DNA of 64,000 nt from Miscanthus floridulus. Its lineage: Eukaryota > Streptophyta > Magnoliopsida > Poales > Poaceae. Position numbers and translations under genes: made by a program. Where the stretch lies: assembly GCF_019320115.1 (NCBI RefSeq), contig NC_089581.1, positions 92,998,802-93,062,801 of the forward strand. Reading direction: 5' to 3'. The notes beneath the pieces are model-generated. The model was not told the DNA's origin. It saw only the letters and a program-made list of their open reading frames with translations, and did not search any database. Shown here one piece after another: positions 35,534 to 47,722 of the stretch. Position 1 is the stretch's first letter, and every line of letters starts with the position of its first letter.

Positions 35534-38500
35534 ATGGCCGGCGACATCGTCGTTGTTGAGGCGGACCCTTGGGACCCATCGGACATCACCGAGGAGATGC
35601 TTCAGTCGCTTGTCGACGGTGGACTCCTTCGCCCGGTGACAGACCTCGGTAGGCCAGAGTGGATTGCTCCGTACGGCGAGCCAGAGCCGAGGCCTCGCGA
35701 TGGCTATGTCGTGAGCTTCGTCTCCTTTCATGAGCGTGGCCTCAGCGTCCCGGCGGACTGGTTCATGTGGGTGCTCCCACACTACTACGGCGTGGAGCTC
35801 CACAACTTCAATCCCAACTCCATCACTCAGGCGGCTATCTTTGTTGCTGTCTGCGAGGGGTATTTGGGGATTGCTCCCCATTGGGAGTTGTGGCTCCACC
35901 TATTTCGGGCGGGGCATACTACCAATCCGACGGGCATGTCGGGTAAGAGGAAGGCGACGAGGGCTGGCGGCTGCACTCTCCAGGTGCGCTAGGACCGCCT
36001 GCACCTCTACATCCCGGCCCAACTTGCGTCCTCCAATCGCCGGTGGTACACGAGTTGGTTCTACCTCCACAACGACGACGGAGGACTTCCCCCTTACATT
36101 GGGTAGATTGTGGAGAGTTGCCCGGAGAGATGGAAGTACGGCGTCCTGAAGGACGACCTAGCCCAAGCTGCAGCCGCTTCTAGACGGGTTGGCGAGGCTA
36201 CGGGGCCATGGTCTTACCTGTGGCTAGTGGTCATGGCCGCCTTCCACCGCCAGAAGGGTGTTGCCGCTGATGGCTCGGTGCCGGTGGCTGTTTGAGATGA
36301 AGCTGGGTGAGCCCATTGAGGGCACCCGGATGTCCTCCTCTGCCCTTTCCGATGAGGAAATTCTTCGTCAGGTGGGGGAGACGGTAGAGGCAAAGCTGAG
36401 GGGTGGCAACTTGACCCCTATCGCGATGCGGCCGTTGTAGGGGTTCCTTTCACTGGTAAGTTGCATGCCGCTGTAGCCTCCGAGCCTCCTCAATCTCCCC
36501 TTACCCCTTGTTTCCTTATGTGCGTCCGTCGTTCCTGCAGGGGATGAGGGACGTGCGCTCCTCTCCTCCGCCTATTCCCGAGGACGCGAGGCGGTGGGCG
36601 ATCAACCGCGCGCATGCCGACGCGCAGAAAAAATGGAAAGATGCCAAGGCGGCAAAGCGCATGAAGCAACTCCTTGCGCATGAGGAGCTGGATAAGCGCC
36701 ACCGTCAACAAAGGAAGGAGGGTCTCCCGCTGGAGGAATCCCCATCGACGTCGCTGTTGACGGAGGCCTCGGACGGGGATGATAGGGGCGAGGCGGGGCG
36801 AGGTCCCTTGGACCACCTTCCTAACATAGTGGAGGTGGTGCCCGGGGCGCTGGCCAGCAGCCCGGCACTCCCGGGAGGAGGAGGAGAAGCAGACCCGGGG
36901 CCGGTGGTTGCCCGCTCCAGGGCCAAGGCGGACACGCCTGAGGCGCGGGCGTTGGGCAAACACGCCGTCAGCTCGGTGGGATCGGCGACCGTGGTGGAGC
37001 GAGTGGTGGTGGAGACGACGCCACCGCCCCCGTAGAGGACCAAAGGGGCGCCGGGGTCCATTGAGGACCGACCGCTGCCGATGGATACGGAGGCGATGCC
37101 TCTGCCGCCGCCTCCGCCATTGCAGACGAGGTTCGCCGTGGTGAAACGGTTGCTGCCCCGTTCAAGGTTAGTGTATTTTGGTGGGGTCATAGTGCATTCC
37201 GTTCGCCTTTTTGGTCTCGCGCTGACCCTGTAGGTTATTTTTCCTTAGTCGGAAGTGGTCTGCGGACGAGCTCCCCTTGGCGCCCCTTAAGGCGCTAAAG
37301 GCGAGCCCTGGCTCCTCTGCCCACTGGGTGGCGGAGGCACAAGCCGCTATCCAACGTGGCGCGGCGTCAGCGAGGGTTGACCCAAGGGGGCCGGCCGCCC
37401 AAGGAGGGGTTGCCGAGGTGGCCCCTACATAGATGAGGGAGGGAGCGCTTCCGCCTCGTGGGGGCGAGGCTCATGAGTCAGATGGGGCTGGCGTGCCCTT
37501 GGTTGCCGAGGCCCCTGGGGTCTCCGAGGCTGAGGCGACGGAGGCCACAGCGCCCACGACTGCTAAGACCGCAGTGGCCACGGTCGGTGTCTCTGCGTCT
37601 GCCAAGGCCACAATGGCAGAGGCCGAAGCCCCTGAGACCGTCGAGGCCATAATTGCAGAGGCTGGAGCCCCCGAGATCACCAAGGCTATCGTGATGGCGG
37701 TGAGGCCATCTGTCCAGGAGGTGGAGATGCAGGCGGCAGAGGCCTCAGTGGCGCCCATGATTTAGGGCCCGCCATTATTGTGGGAGAGCGCCCAGGAGGC
37801 GGAGGTCTATCCGATCTCCTCCGATGATACTTCCCGGGCGCGGGAGGTGGTCGACGCCGAGGATGTCGGTGCCATGGAACAGCCGGCACCGGTCTTGGAT
37901 GGGGGAAGCTCGGCCCTCGTGCGGGCGTGACCCGAGCCTCACGGGTGGGATCACCCATGAGTACTGTGGCAGAGCCGGGACGACCCTGAGGGGGAGCCTC
38001 TGTTCGCCCTCGAGGATGCAGCCGAAGTCAGGCGCTAGGGCACCTTCGAGCAATACCGCCAGCTGGTGGAGCGGTCGCTATAGACAGCCCTGTCTGTGGT
38101 GGCCGACGAACTGCTCAGAGTCACCTAGGTTTGTGTTTTCCTTTCTCACGCGATGTTGTCCTTTTCTGGTTTCGTTGCAACCAATGACCCTCGTTCTGCT
38201 TCCCCAGGAGCTCGAGACCTGGTCGCTTGGGAAGTTGGTCTTTCTCCGGCGGGAGAGGGGCGTCTGGGACCAGCTTCAGCGGCAGAAGGACCTTCTTGCC
38301 AACGCCAACGAGCTCCTATCGGCGCGGAGGTAGAGGACCTTCGCCTTCATTGTGCCGACGTGAAGGTCGAGGTGGCCACAGCCCAGACGCAACTCACCCC
38401 TCTGGCCGCGTAGGTTAAGGAGTTGGAGGAGGAGCTCACCCGCACGGTCAGCGACCGGGATGCCTTCAGGGGCCGAGCCGTTGAAGCTACAGCCTCGGCC

Positions 38501-39382
38501 GCAGCTCACGCGGGGTAGCTAGGGGCAGAATAGAGGGTGCACCAGCTGACAAAAGGTGCCTTGGATGAGGCCCTTGCTGCAGCTGAGGCCTCGCGGACCA
38601 AGGCTGTAATTTGGAGGGGGACGGTCGAGGGTGAGTTTTAGTCCCCTCATTTTGTTTTCTTTTTCTTATGTTCACTCCCTAACTCCCTTGCGTGACGCAG
38701 AGCTAGGGAGTGAAGCTTCCAGGGTGGCTGAGGCTTCTCGGGTCAAGGCCCAGCACTTGAAGGAGGAGGCCGAGGCTTCCCGAGCTGAGGCCCTACGCTG
38801 GAAGGAGAAGACCGAGGCTTGTCAGGTCGAGACCCGACGCTAGGAGCAGAAGGCCAAAGGTGGGTTCTGTGGGCTTCCACCCCTAACTTAGGTTGTTTTT
38901 TTCTCTCGCTCGACCTCATTCCATTTTTCCACAGTGCAGAGTCAGAGGCGAAGCTCACTCGGGCCACCGAGGCTTCCAGCGCAGTGCAGATGGTGCTCGA
39001 GACCGAGATCGGGGAGCACGAGGCGCTGAGACGTGCTGCCCTTTTTGCCTACGAGGCCTTGGAGGTTGAAGGGGTTCAGTCAGGCAGCTCCCTAGGGAGC
39101 CATTTGATCGCGCTGAGCAACCAGATGCGTGAGCGACTCCGAGGGGTGCTACACATGGGTGTCAAGCGCGCGGTGGCCGTCATCTCTTCTCACTACATCG
39201 GCGTCGACCTCCCGGCCATTAGTGATGGGTATGTACTGCCTGATGATGACGAGGAGGTAGACGCAGTGGTCACAAAGCTGATGGAGGCGGCGGAAGGCCC
39301 TGGCACGGCGCTGGCGATGCTCTTTGAAGAGGAGGTGGTTCCTCCCCTACCACCCGCCGATGTTGAAGGCTCTGAGCCTTGA
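35534..39382 (+). pseudogene. Antisense gene of element D (Transposase_28-like, six exons)
   Basis: This gene runs opposite to gag-pol. Probable exons: 35534-36455, 36541-37166, 37249-38128, 38208-38630, 38701-38859 and 38935-39382. Each gap has a plant donor and acceptor (for example CTG|GTAAGT...CTGCAG|GGG, GAGG|GTGAGT...ACGCAG|AGC, AAAG|GTGGGT...CCACAG|TGC). Exon 1 holds a segment (VPADWFMWVLPHYYGVELH, then NFNPNSITQAAIF) like the 'putative gypsy type transposon' domain (PF04195) known from antisense ORFs of Tat elements. Later exons are Ala/Glu-rich and probably coiled coil. In-frame TAGs (35990, 36104 and others) and a frame change near 36260 make this copy defective. Function in the element is unknown. 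Confidence 0.65.
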
Positions 39383-39950
39383 TCTGGGCCCTAGGGGCTT
39401 ATGTAAAAATAGAGTAGGAGTTATTTTTGTATCATAACACTTGTGGCCATCGAGGCCTTTATTTTTGAAGTATTTGTGTTTCTTAGTTGTTTTTCTTATG
39501 TTTCCGAGCCTCTACCCTCTGTTGCTCCTTATCAGATTTCGTTTGCAAAACACCCCCTCGGGGCCTAAGCCATCCCTTGGGCGAGAGGTAGTGAGGGAGT
39601 GCCATAGCCCAGAGGCATAGGCCGTCTCGTGGCTCTACTGGCCTCTTGCTTAGGAAACAGACCTTGGTCCGAGGAGTTTTTACAACTGATTCGTCAGAGT
39701 CTGCTAGAGTCTTGGCGTAGGAATTTTTGTGAAAAACAACTAAAGAATGGTGCATGGGACCTATGGGGGAGTCCCCCATTTAGCCCCTGAGGGAGGCTTG
39801 GTTCTGCCAAGGCAAAGCCGAGTCTCCCTTGCAGTGTTATCGAGTTGCCGAGACCTACGATGGGCTCGGGGGGTTTCTCAAAAAATTAGACCAACTAAAG
39901 AACGCTTTTTAATTGAATTTCGAGAAACGACATATACAATGCTTGGAAAT
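39383..39950. other. Convergent 3' spacer between antisense gene and integrase of D
   Basis: No gene is seen. It separates the stop of the plus-strand antisense gene (39380-39382) from the end of the minus-strand integrase (39951), so transcripts from both sides would converge and end here. Confidence 0.5.
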
Positions 39951-41024
39951 TTAGGGATAAAAGCGACATAGCTGTTCTATGTTCCAAGCATTGGTGAAGA
40001 CTTCGCCCTTCTCATTGGCCAGCTTGTAGGTCCTAGGCTTCAGTACTTGGGCGATGATGTACGGTCCTTCCCATGGCGGGGTCAGCTTGTGGCGGCCCTT
40101 GTTGCTCTGTGCTAGCCTCAACACCAGGTCGCCTACCTTCAAGTCTTGGCCTTGGACACATCGGGCCTGATAGCGCCATAGGCTCTGCTGGTATTTGGCC
40201 AAGTGTAGTAGCGCGACGTCTTGGGCTTCCTCCAGCTGATCAAGTGCGTCCTCTCGAGTGGTGTAGTTACTTTGTTCATTATAGGCTTGTAGCCTCGAGG
40301 AACCATATTCCAGGTCAGTGGGGAGGATGGCCTCGGCCCCATAGACCAGGAAGAAAGGCGTGAACCCCGTGGCTCGGCTTGGAGTGTTCCTCAGGCTCCA
40401 GATGACCGACGGGAGTTTGGCGAGCCATTTCTTACCAAACTTTTTCAACCGGTTGTGAATTCTTGGCTTGAGGCCTTATAGGATCATGTCGTTGGCATGC
40501 TCTACTTGGCTGTTGGTCCTTGGGTGTCCTACGGCCGACCAGGCCACACGGATGTGGTGGTCGTCGCAAAACGTCAGGAACTTTTTGCCGATGAGCTGTG
40601 TCCCGTTGTCGGTGATGATGGTGTTGGGGACCCCAAATCTGTGGATAATGTCAGTGAAGAACAACACCGCCTGCTCGGATTTTATTCGATTGATCGGACA
40701 AGCCTCGATCCATTTGGAGAACTTGTCGATTGATACCAGTAGATGGGTGTAGCCCCCGGGGGCCTTCTGCAGAGGCCCAACCATGTCGAGCCCCCATACG
40801 GCGAACGGCCATGTGATGGGGATGGTTTGCAGGGCTAGGGCTGGGAGATGTGTCTGCCGAGCATAGTACTGGCATCCTTCGCAAGAGCATACTAGCTTGG
40901 TAGCATCGGCGACCGCCGTCGGCCAGTAGAACCCTTGGCGGAAAGCATTCCCTACGAGCGTCTGAGGCGCCGCATGGTGTCCATAGGCGCCTATGTGTAA
41001 GTCCCAAAGCAGGGCTTGGCCCAC
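39951..41024 (-). pseudogene. pol: D integrase
   Basis: ORF 41024-40476 holds the zinc finger (H...C-x2-C in LVCSCEGCQYYARQ) and the core (WGLDMVGPLQKAPGGYTHLL, FGVPNTIITDNGTQ, VAWSAVGHPRTNSQVEHAN) with the D, D and E residues. A TAG at about 40478 interrupts it, and 40448-39951 continues (WSLRNTPSRATGFTPFFLVY, GAEAILPTDLEYGSSRL, PPWEGPYIIAQVLKP) to the stop. No chromodomain follows, consistent with Tat elements. The enzyme inserts the DNA copy into the host genome. Confidence 0.9.
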
Positions 41025-41063
41025 CTTGGAACTGATACATCGTTGGAGGACACCTGAGGGACT

Positions 41064-42152
41064 TTACCTATACAATTCATCATTGTAGAGGGCGTAGGTC
41101 TTGGCTCGGCGCGCAAGCCGTCGCGCTTTGGTTCTGTTGTTAGGGAGCTCCCCCCGCTCAAGCCAATCGAGGAATGGGATTCGCCAATCCGTGTCCTGGT
41201 CAGTCTGTAGAGGCTCGGTGTTGACTTCCATGATCTCGGGCTCGGTCGGGGGGGTCTCGGCAGTAGAGGGGGCGTCGAGCTTTGCCATGGGTTCCATAGG
41301 TGGGCCCCCCTCTGTTGTCGAGGTGTAGTCAATGGAAGGCTTGTGGAGGTCTCTAGCGAAGACATTCGGGGGGACCGGGGCCCATGCCGAGGCCATCTTT
41401 GCTAGCTCATCGGTGGCCTCGTTGTATTTCCATGCAATGTGGTTTAGTTTGAGGCCGTCGAACTTGTCTTCTAGGCGACATACCAATTTGCAGTAAGCCT
41501 CCATTTTGGGGTTGAGACAATTTGACTCCTTCATCACTTGATCTATGACGAGCCTCGAATCACCTCGGACATCGAGGCGCCATGCCCCAAGTTCGATGGC
41601 AACTTGCAAGCCGTTGATGAGGGCCTCATACTCAGCCATGTTGTTGGAGGCGGTGAAGTGGAGCCGCACCATTTAGCGCATGTGCACTCCGAGGGGCGAA
41701 ATGAAGAGCAAACCCGCGCCTACCCCAGTCTTCATCAGGGATCCATCGAAGTATAGGGTCCAGCACTCCATCCGAATTTGAGCAGGTGGCAGTTGGGTGT
41801 CTATCCACTCAGCCACAAAATCGGCCAAGACCTGAGACTTGATCGCCTTTCGAGGCACAAAAGTCAAGGTTTCCCCCATAAGCTCGATGGCCCACTTGGC
41901 TATCCTGCCCAAGGCCTCCTGGTTATGAACTATCTCGCCCAGGGGGAAAGATGATACCATAGTCACCGGGTGCGACTCAAAGTAGTGACGCAATTTGCGC
42001 CAGGCCAAGACCACGGTGTAAACCAGCTTCTGGATGTGAGGGTAGCATGCTTTGGTCTCGGAGAGCACCTCACTGATGAAATACACAGGACGTTGGGTGG
42101 GTAGAGCATGCCCCTCTTCTTGCCTCTCCACCACTACGACAGCGCTGACCAC
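41064..42152 (-). pseudogene. pol: D RNase H and second RNase H-like domain
   Basis: ORF 42152-41673 carries the RNase H that follows gypsy reverse transcriptase (PVYFISEVLSETKACYPHIQ, FADF-like end, then TLYFDGSLMKTGVGAGLLF). ORF 41672-41064 continues the second, archaeal-type RNase H-like domain (NMAEYEALINGLQVAIELG, VRGDSRLVIDQVMKE), a hallmark of the Tat lineage. A TAA separates the two frames near 41674 and another ends the segment near 41064. Confidence 0.85.
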
Positions 42153-42299
42153 TTAGGTCGTTGTGGCGACGTAGAGTAGGAGGGCCTCGTCCCTGGCCGG
42201 GGGTACCAGGACAAGAGGATTTATGAGCAGCCTCTTGAGTCTGTCGAGGGCTTCTTTGGCCTCGGGGGTCCAAGAAAAATGCTCGGATTTTCTCAAGAG

Positions 42300-43192
42300 T
42301 CAGTACAGAGGCAAACCTTTTTCACCGAGGCGTGAGATGAAGCGGATCAGGGCTGCAAGGCATCCCATGACCCTCTGTACTCCCTTGAGGTCTCTGATTG
42401 GTCCCATGCTGGTTATGGCCGAGACCTTCTCTGGGTTGGCTTCAATGCCACATTCTGAGACTATGAATCCCAAGAGCATGCCTCGGGGGACCCCGAACAC
42501 ACACTTCTCGGGATTGAGCTTGATGCCCTTCTCTCTAAGGCATTTGAAGGTTATCCTCAAGTCATCGACGAGACCCTCAGCCTTTCTAGTCTTGACCACG
42601 ATGTCGTCTACGTAGGCCTCGATGGTCCGCCCAATGTTGTCACCAAAGACCTGGGTCATGCACCGCTGGTACGTGGCACCTGCGTTTCTGAGGCCGAAGG
42701 GCATCGTCACGTAGCAGTACATGCCGAATGGTGTGATGAAAGAAGTCGCGAGCTGGTCGGACTCTTTCATCTTGATTTGATGGTAACCAGAATACGCATC
42801 AAGGAAAGACAAGGTCTCACACCCTGCAGTGGAATCGATGATTTGATCGATTCGGGGTAATGGGAAGGGGACTTTTGGATAGGCTTTGTTCAAACCAATG
42901 TAGTCTACACACATTCTCCATTTCCCATTTTTCTTCTTGACTAACACGGCGTTAGCCAACCACTCTGGGTGGGACACTTCTTTGATGAATCCGGCCATCA
43001 AGAGTTTCTGTATCTCCTCACCGATGGCCCTACGCTTTTCCTCGTCGAAGCGGCACAGGCGTTGCCTCGCCGGTCTAGATCCAGCCCTGGATGTTCAGGG
43101 CAGTGCTCGGCGACCTCCCTCGGTATGCCCGGCATGTCTAAGGGACTCCATGCAAATATGTCGGCGTTTGCACGGAGAAAGTCAACGAGCAC
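42300..43192 (-). pseudogene. pol: D reverse transcriptase
   Basis: ORF 43001-42300 reads through the polymerase: WLANAVLVKKKNGKWRMCVD, FLDAYSGYHQIKM, FGLRNAGATYQRCM and the catalytic EAYVDDIVVK. The preceding frame (43192-42998) has the usual upstream segment (MLVDFLRANADIFAWSPLDM). The FLDAYSGYHQI wording is typical of Tat/Athila reverse transcriptases. The YVDD box is intact. Frame changes on both sides separate it from protease and RNase H. Confidence 0.92.
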
Positions 43193-43227
43193 GGCTTCCT
43201 ATTTGATATCGAGGGTGGCGCTGATCC

Positions 43228-43986
43228 TCAGTGCCTGGTCGTCGGGCAGGCGGGGTCGACCAGGACGAGTTTGATGGCTTCCGTGGGCTCGAACGCCCCC
43301 GTACGATGCTTGGAGTCAGGCGCCTCGCCACTGAGTTGGTCGAGGTGGGCGATGAGGGTCTCGGCCTCCGCCAGAGCCTCGGCATACTCGATGCACTCAA
43401 TGTCGCAGTCGTATGCATGTTCATACGTGGACTCAATCATGATGACACCGCTAGGGCCTGGCATCTTGAGCTTGAGGTAGGTATAGTTGGGTACTGCCAT
43501 GAACTTGGCGTAGCACGGCTGCCCCAAGATGGCGTGGTAGGCTCCCCCGAACCCGACTACCTCGAAGGTAAGGACTTCCTTGCGGTAGTTGGAGGGAGTG
43601 CCGAAACAGACGGGAAGGTCGATGCGCCCGATGGGTCGCGTGCGCTTCCCTGGCACGATGCCAGTGGAAGGGGGCGACTGCTGCCTTGGAGCCTCGACCG
43701 GTCGATCTCCAAGAGCTCCAGGGTATTGACGTAGAGGATGTTGAGGCCGCTGCCTCCTGTCCATCAACACCTTGGAGAGTCGGGTGTTGCCGATGATCGG
43801 GTCGACGACCAGTGGGTACTGCCCGAGATTTGGAACATGGTCAGGGTGGTCATCTCGATCGAAGGTGATCGCCTCCTGAGACCAGTCAAGGTACTGGGGG
43901 GTGGCCACCTTGATCGAGAAGACTTCTCGGCGTTCCCTCTTGCGCTGCCACGCCGTAAGGCACACCGAGGGTCCACCGAAGATCAT
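43228..43986 (-). pseudogene. pol: D protease region
   Basis: The 252-codon frame has ITFDRDDHPDHVPNLGQYPL, VVDPIIGNTRLSKVLMD and later GGAYHAILGQPCYAKFMAVP with YTYLKLKMPGP. The layout matches the retropepsin region of Tat elements, in which the flap and ILG motif follow the catalytic Asp. The expected D-G-G/S-S triplet after KVLMD is disturbed by a frame change (the frame reads RRQRPQHP), so the active site is not intact here. Confidence 0.75.
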
Positions 43987-44094
43987 GAAGGCATTGCGTA
44001 CCTCAGGGAACCCATTGTCCTTGTCTTCGTCCTGGTCACCGGCGCCCTTCTGCTTGGCATCATCATCGGGGAGCCCGAGCCTAGCATAGTAATG

Positions 44095-46380
44095 TCACAG
44101 CATGGAGCAATCCTCGAGGGCGTGCTTGACCGGGCCTTGGTGATAAGGGCATGGTTTCTTGAGCATGTCGTCATAAGGCCTAGGGCCTTTGGGGCCTCGG
44201 GGATTCTTGTGTTCTACAGCCCCGACCAGATCAGCCTCTAGGACCTCCTGCTTCCCTAGGCGCCCCTTTTTCTTTCTCTTGGGGAGGTGGGAGGCTGAGG
44301 CCTCGGGGGCCTCATCCTTCCATTTTCCCTTGGTGTCGCTATCGGGGAAGATGGCTTCGATAGCCTCCTCACCCGAGGTGAAGTTGGTGGCGATGTCAAG
44401 GAGTGCAGCAGCGGTGCGCGGCACGTTCTGACCTAACTCCTGAACCAGGTCTCGGCAGGTGGTGCCGGAGAGGAAAGCCTGGACAATCTCTGAGTCGCCA
44501 ACGCTGGGCAACTCGGTGCACTGTTTGGAGAAGCGTCGGATGAAGTCTCAGAGAGACTCATCTAGCTTCTAACAGCAGCTTTTAAGGTCCTAGGAATTCC
44601 TAGGGCGCACGTATGTGCCTTGGAAGTTCCCAACGAAGATCCTAACCAAGTCGCGCCAGTCATGGATTTGTGAGGGAGGAAGGTGCTCGAGCTAGGCTCG
44701 CACTGAGTCTGACAAGAGCAAGGGGAGGTTGCGGATGATGAGTAGGTCATCATCCGCGCCGCCTAGCTAGCAGGCCAGGCGGTAATTGGCAAGCCAGAGT
44801 TCGGGGTTGGTCTCGCCGCTATATTTCATGAGATTGGCTGGTTGCCGAAACTGGGCTGGGAAAAGGGCAGCGCGGATGGCCCTGCTGAAGACCCGAGGGC
44901 CTGGCGGTTCATGAGAAGGACTACGGTCCTCCTTGCTATCATAGCGACCGCCTCGGTGTGGGTGGTAGCCCCGAGCGGGCCCCTCATTGTTGTGCCGTTG
45001 TCGCCTGCTGACCACCTCATGGTCTCCCTGCACCTCGCGTCAATTGCCGAGGCGGTCCAGAAGCATGGGGACCCCATGGGCTATCGGTGCTCGAGTAGGT
45101 TCGGGATGAGCCGAGGCTTCCCTGTCCTGCCGAGGCGGTGCCGCGGGCAGGTTCGAGATGCCCCCGTGCCGTCGGGAGGCGGAACTCTCGGCCTGCTGTA
45201 CCACGGTGGTCTCTAGGAGATCCCGGAGCTCACCACGGACCCGCCACCCCTCCGTGGTAGAAGGCTCGGGCATTGCACGGACCAGCATTGCCGCAGCCGC
45301 GACATTCTAGCTAGCGCGATTGAAGACTGGGGGTTGCTCACTCCCTTCGTCATCATGGATGTGGTGATGCACATCGCGGGCCCTCCATCAGGCTCCCCTG
45401 CCTTCGCCGCGACCTCGCTGTTCTTGTTCGAGAGTGTCTCGAAGCTGCTGCAGCAGGAGTTGGTCTTGTTCGACCTTGGCCTAGAGCTCACGGAGTTGTT
45501 CCAGGTCTAGGCGTTGAGGTCGCGCAAGGGCGAGGGTCTCATTTTGTGTGGCCGGCAGGACAATGCGTGGAGGTGTGGCAGCGCCTGTACCTGGGCGAAG
45601 CGGGGAACAGCTACCTGCCCCCTCGTCCTCCTCGCCCGCTCTCGGGATCCCGAGCCCGATGTGAAAACACTCGCGAGTGGGGTCATAGGTACCCTCGTCG
45701 TCGGAGTCAGAGTAGCCGAAGCAGTAGTCGCTCGTGGCCAAGAACTGGCGCATAGCCCCAGGGTCTTGGAGTTCAGAGAAATCCACTCCGGGCCATGCCT
45801 CGTCCTCCTCCGAGGAGTCGGCGTGGGTGCTTAGGTCGAGAATGAAGCGCTGGCGGCGTTCTAAGGGATCTTCGTGAGCGGCAGTGTAAGCATAGGCGTA
45901 GGAGGCGGTGGCATTTCTCAACCCAAAGGGGTATGGGGATGGTGCCGTCGCCTGACTCTGCTCTGCCGGGATCGGCTCCTCAGGGAGTGGTGGAGCAGAT
46001 CTTGACGACTGGGCATCACCGCGTGCCACCAGCGATTTTCCTTTGTCCAAGCTCAGGCCAGACAGGTCCCCAGCTAGGGACCCCATGCCAACAGCTGGTC
46101 GTAGGATATCGGCGGGGAGCGGCGTGCCATCCCGAATTCGCGTAGCGTCGGGGTGGTCTTGCTCGCGTCGTGTCTAGCGAGCACGGCGAGAGCGGCCGCC
46201 CGGGCGCCGCCTGCGCCTGGGCTGCCGGTGCATGACTTCATCGTCGGTTGGTGGGGCTCGAGGGGTGAGGAGTACCATGTCGTACTCATGCCCTAGGGAC
46301 ATGAACTCTAGGCTCCCAAACCAAACCACCGTGCTGAGACGCAATGGTCGTACGGGGTCTGCCATCCGGGACCTGTTGGG
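44095..46380 (-). pseudogene. gag: D Gag, broken into several frames
   Basis: The minus-strand start near 46365 reads MADPVRPLRLSTVVWFGSLE. ORF 46086-45481 is an acidic N-terminal region (ADSSEEDEAWPGVDFSELQD). ORF 45033-44767 carries PANLMKYSGETNPELWLANY, the start of the retrotransposon Gag domain (PF03732 type). ORF 44511-44095 has the end of that domain (VQAFLSGTTCRDLVQELG) and a basic stretch to CPYHQGPVKHALEDC, a degenerate knuckle. Gag assembles the particle that packages element RNA. Several stops and frame changes break it. Confidence 0.8.
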
Positions 46381-46423
46381 TTGATGAAACTGACACGCAG
46401 AGGCCCCTACCTGGTGCGCCAAC

Positions 46424-47722
46424 TGTCAGTGTTTTGGACTGGGGGGTCCTCAACGAACTAGTGAATTTGAGCTGCGTGCTCCCGATTCTGGATGGTGATG
46501 CAAAGAGACACAAGGTTTATACTGGTTCAGGCAATCGATGCCCTATGTCCAGTCTGAGAGATCGATCTTGTATTCCTTGCACCGAAGTGCTCGTAGCAAG
46601 GGATTACAAGCTAGGGGAGAGAGGGAGCTAGTCCCAGGTCTCGGCAAGGCGTCGTGTGGGCCGTCTAAGACGTTGCTCTCAGGTGGCTGTGATGTGTGCG
46701 TGTGTTACAATGTGTTCCCCCTCTCTAAGCGGCCCAAGTCCTCGCCTTTTATAGTTGAAGGGAAGATAAGGACAGTACCTGTGTTAACTATGCGGCGTCG
46801 TGCCAACAGGGGCGGCATGTCCAAGCCCTATGGCCTGTTCCTGTGGCGACGTGGTCGTCGGTGTGGTCCGTCCTTGGAGCACCGGGGCGGCGTGCTAGTC
46901 CCATCCGATCCTGTGCGTCGTGAGAGCCCTGGGACCGTCTCGAAGCAGGTGCGGCGGTGGATGTGCAAACCGCTGTGGACGGACTGTGCGTGAGGCCGAG
47001 GCTTGGTCGATGCCGAGGCTGCACCGCAATGAGGGGTCTCGGCGGGCACGATCCCCAAGATAGCTGAGACCTTGGTGCACAGTGTCGAGGCCCCGAGTGG
47101 GTGGCTAATCTGGTACGTCGGCTTGGAGGCGGTGATGTCCCGGGATAAGTTGTCCGTGCGATGTTGTTTTCGAGGCGGGGATGGCGGGACACAGTGCAGT
47201 GTGGGCGCTGATCGTGGGCACAGTGTCAGAACACAGTGGTCGGTAATCCCCGCCGTGCCCTGCCCCGGCCGGTATGGCGCTGATGTGACCTCAGGTCCCG
47301 TCGGCCACTTCTATGGCGTCGAGCCCTCATCCGGCGGAGATTGCGGGAGTGGTTGAAGTATTAATGAGACACGATGTGCTGTCGGAAAGACCGGTCGAGG
47401 CGGGGGCGGCGGACCATGGATAAGCTGGTCTCGTGCGATACGGGGAATGAGGCCTCGCGCGAGATGGAGAGCGGAGCCTCGCGCGGGACGGAGATCGGAC
47501 TCCTTGCTGAGGCCTTTCGTGGAGAGCCTCGCGCGAGGCGGAGATTGCGTCAGGACTGCCGAGACCTCCTGCGCGAGGCTCGAGGCGAGGCGGAGGGCCT
47601 GGTGGGCTCGGACGTGGCGGGTGAGGGGCCCATGACTTACCTTCCAGCTTTGTTTTTTGACAGGACTTAAGTGACCCCTTTGATTGTTCGCTCGGGGTAC
47701 CCCGTTCTAAGGTACCCGACAC
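46424..47722 (-). repeat. D 5' LTR (1299 bp)
   Basis: Near-copy of 32983-34284. Its left edge adjoins the PBS and its right edge adjoins the CGTCT duplication. A TTTTATAGTT box lies near 46746 on the plus strand (CCTTTTATAGTTGAAGGG). Confidence 0.92.

Larger units (their letters stand above)
32983..47722 (-). mobile_element. D: Tat/Retand-like Ty3-gypsy retrotransposon with antisense gene
   Basis: A perfect 5-bp duplication CGTCT (32978-32982 and 47723-47727) bounds the element. LTRs of 1302 and 1299 bp start TGTC(G/A)GTGTTT and end GTACCCGACA. On the minus strand the PBS-like TTGGCGCACCAGGTAGGG lies at about 46405-46423 and the PPT GGCTCGGGGGCTAC at 34285-34298. Pol order is protease, reverse transcriptase, RNase H, a second RNase H-like domain, then integrase without a chromodomain, as in the Tat lineage. 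Between integrase and the 3' LTR, 5.6 kb carries a gene on the opposite strand. Stops and frame changes make it non-autonomous today. Confidence 0.92.
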
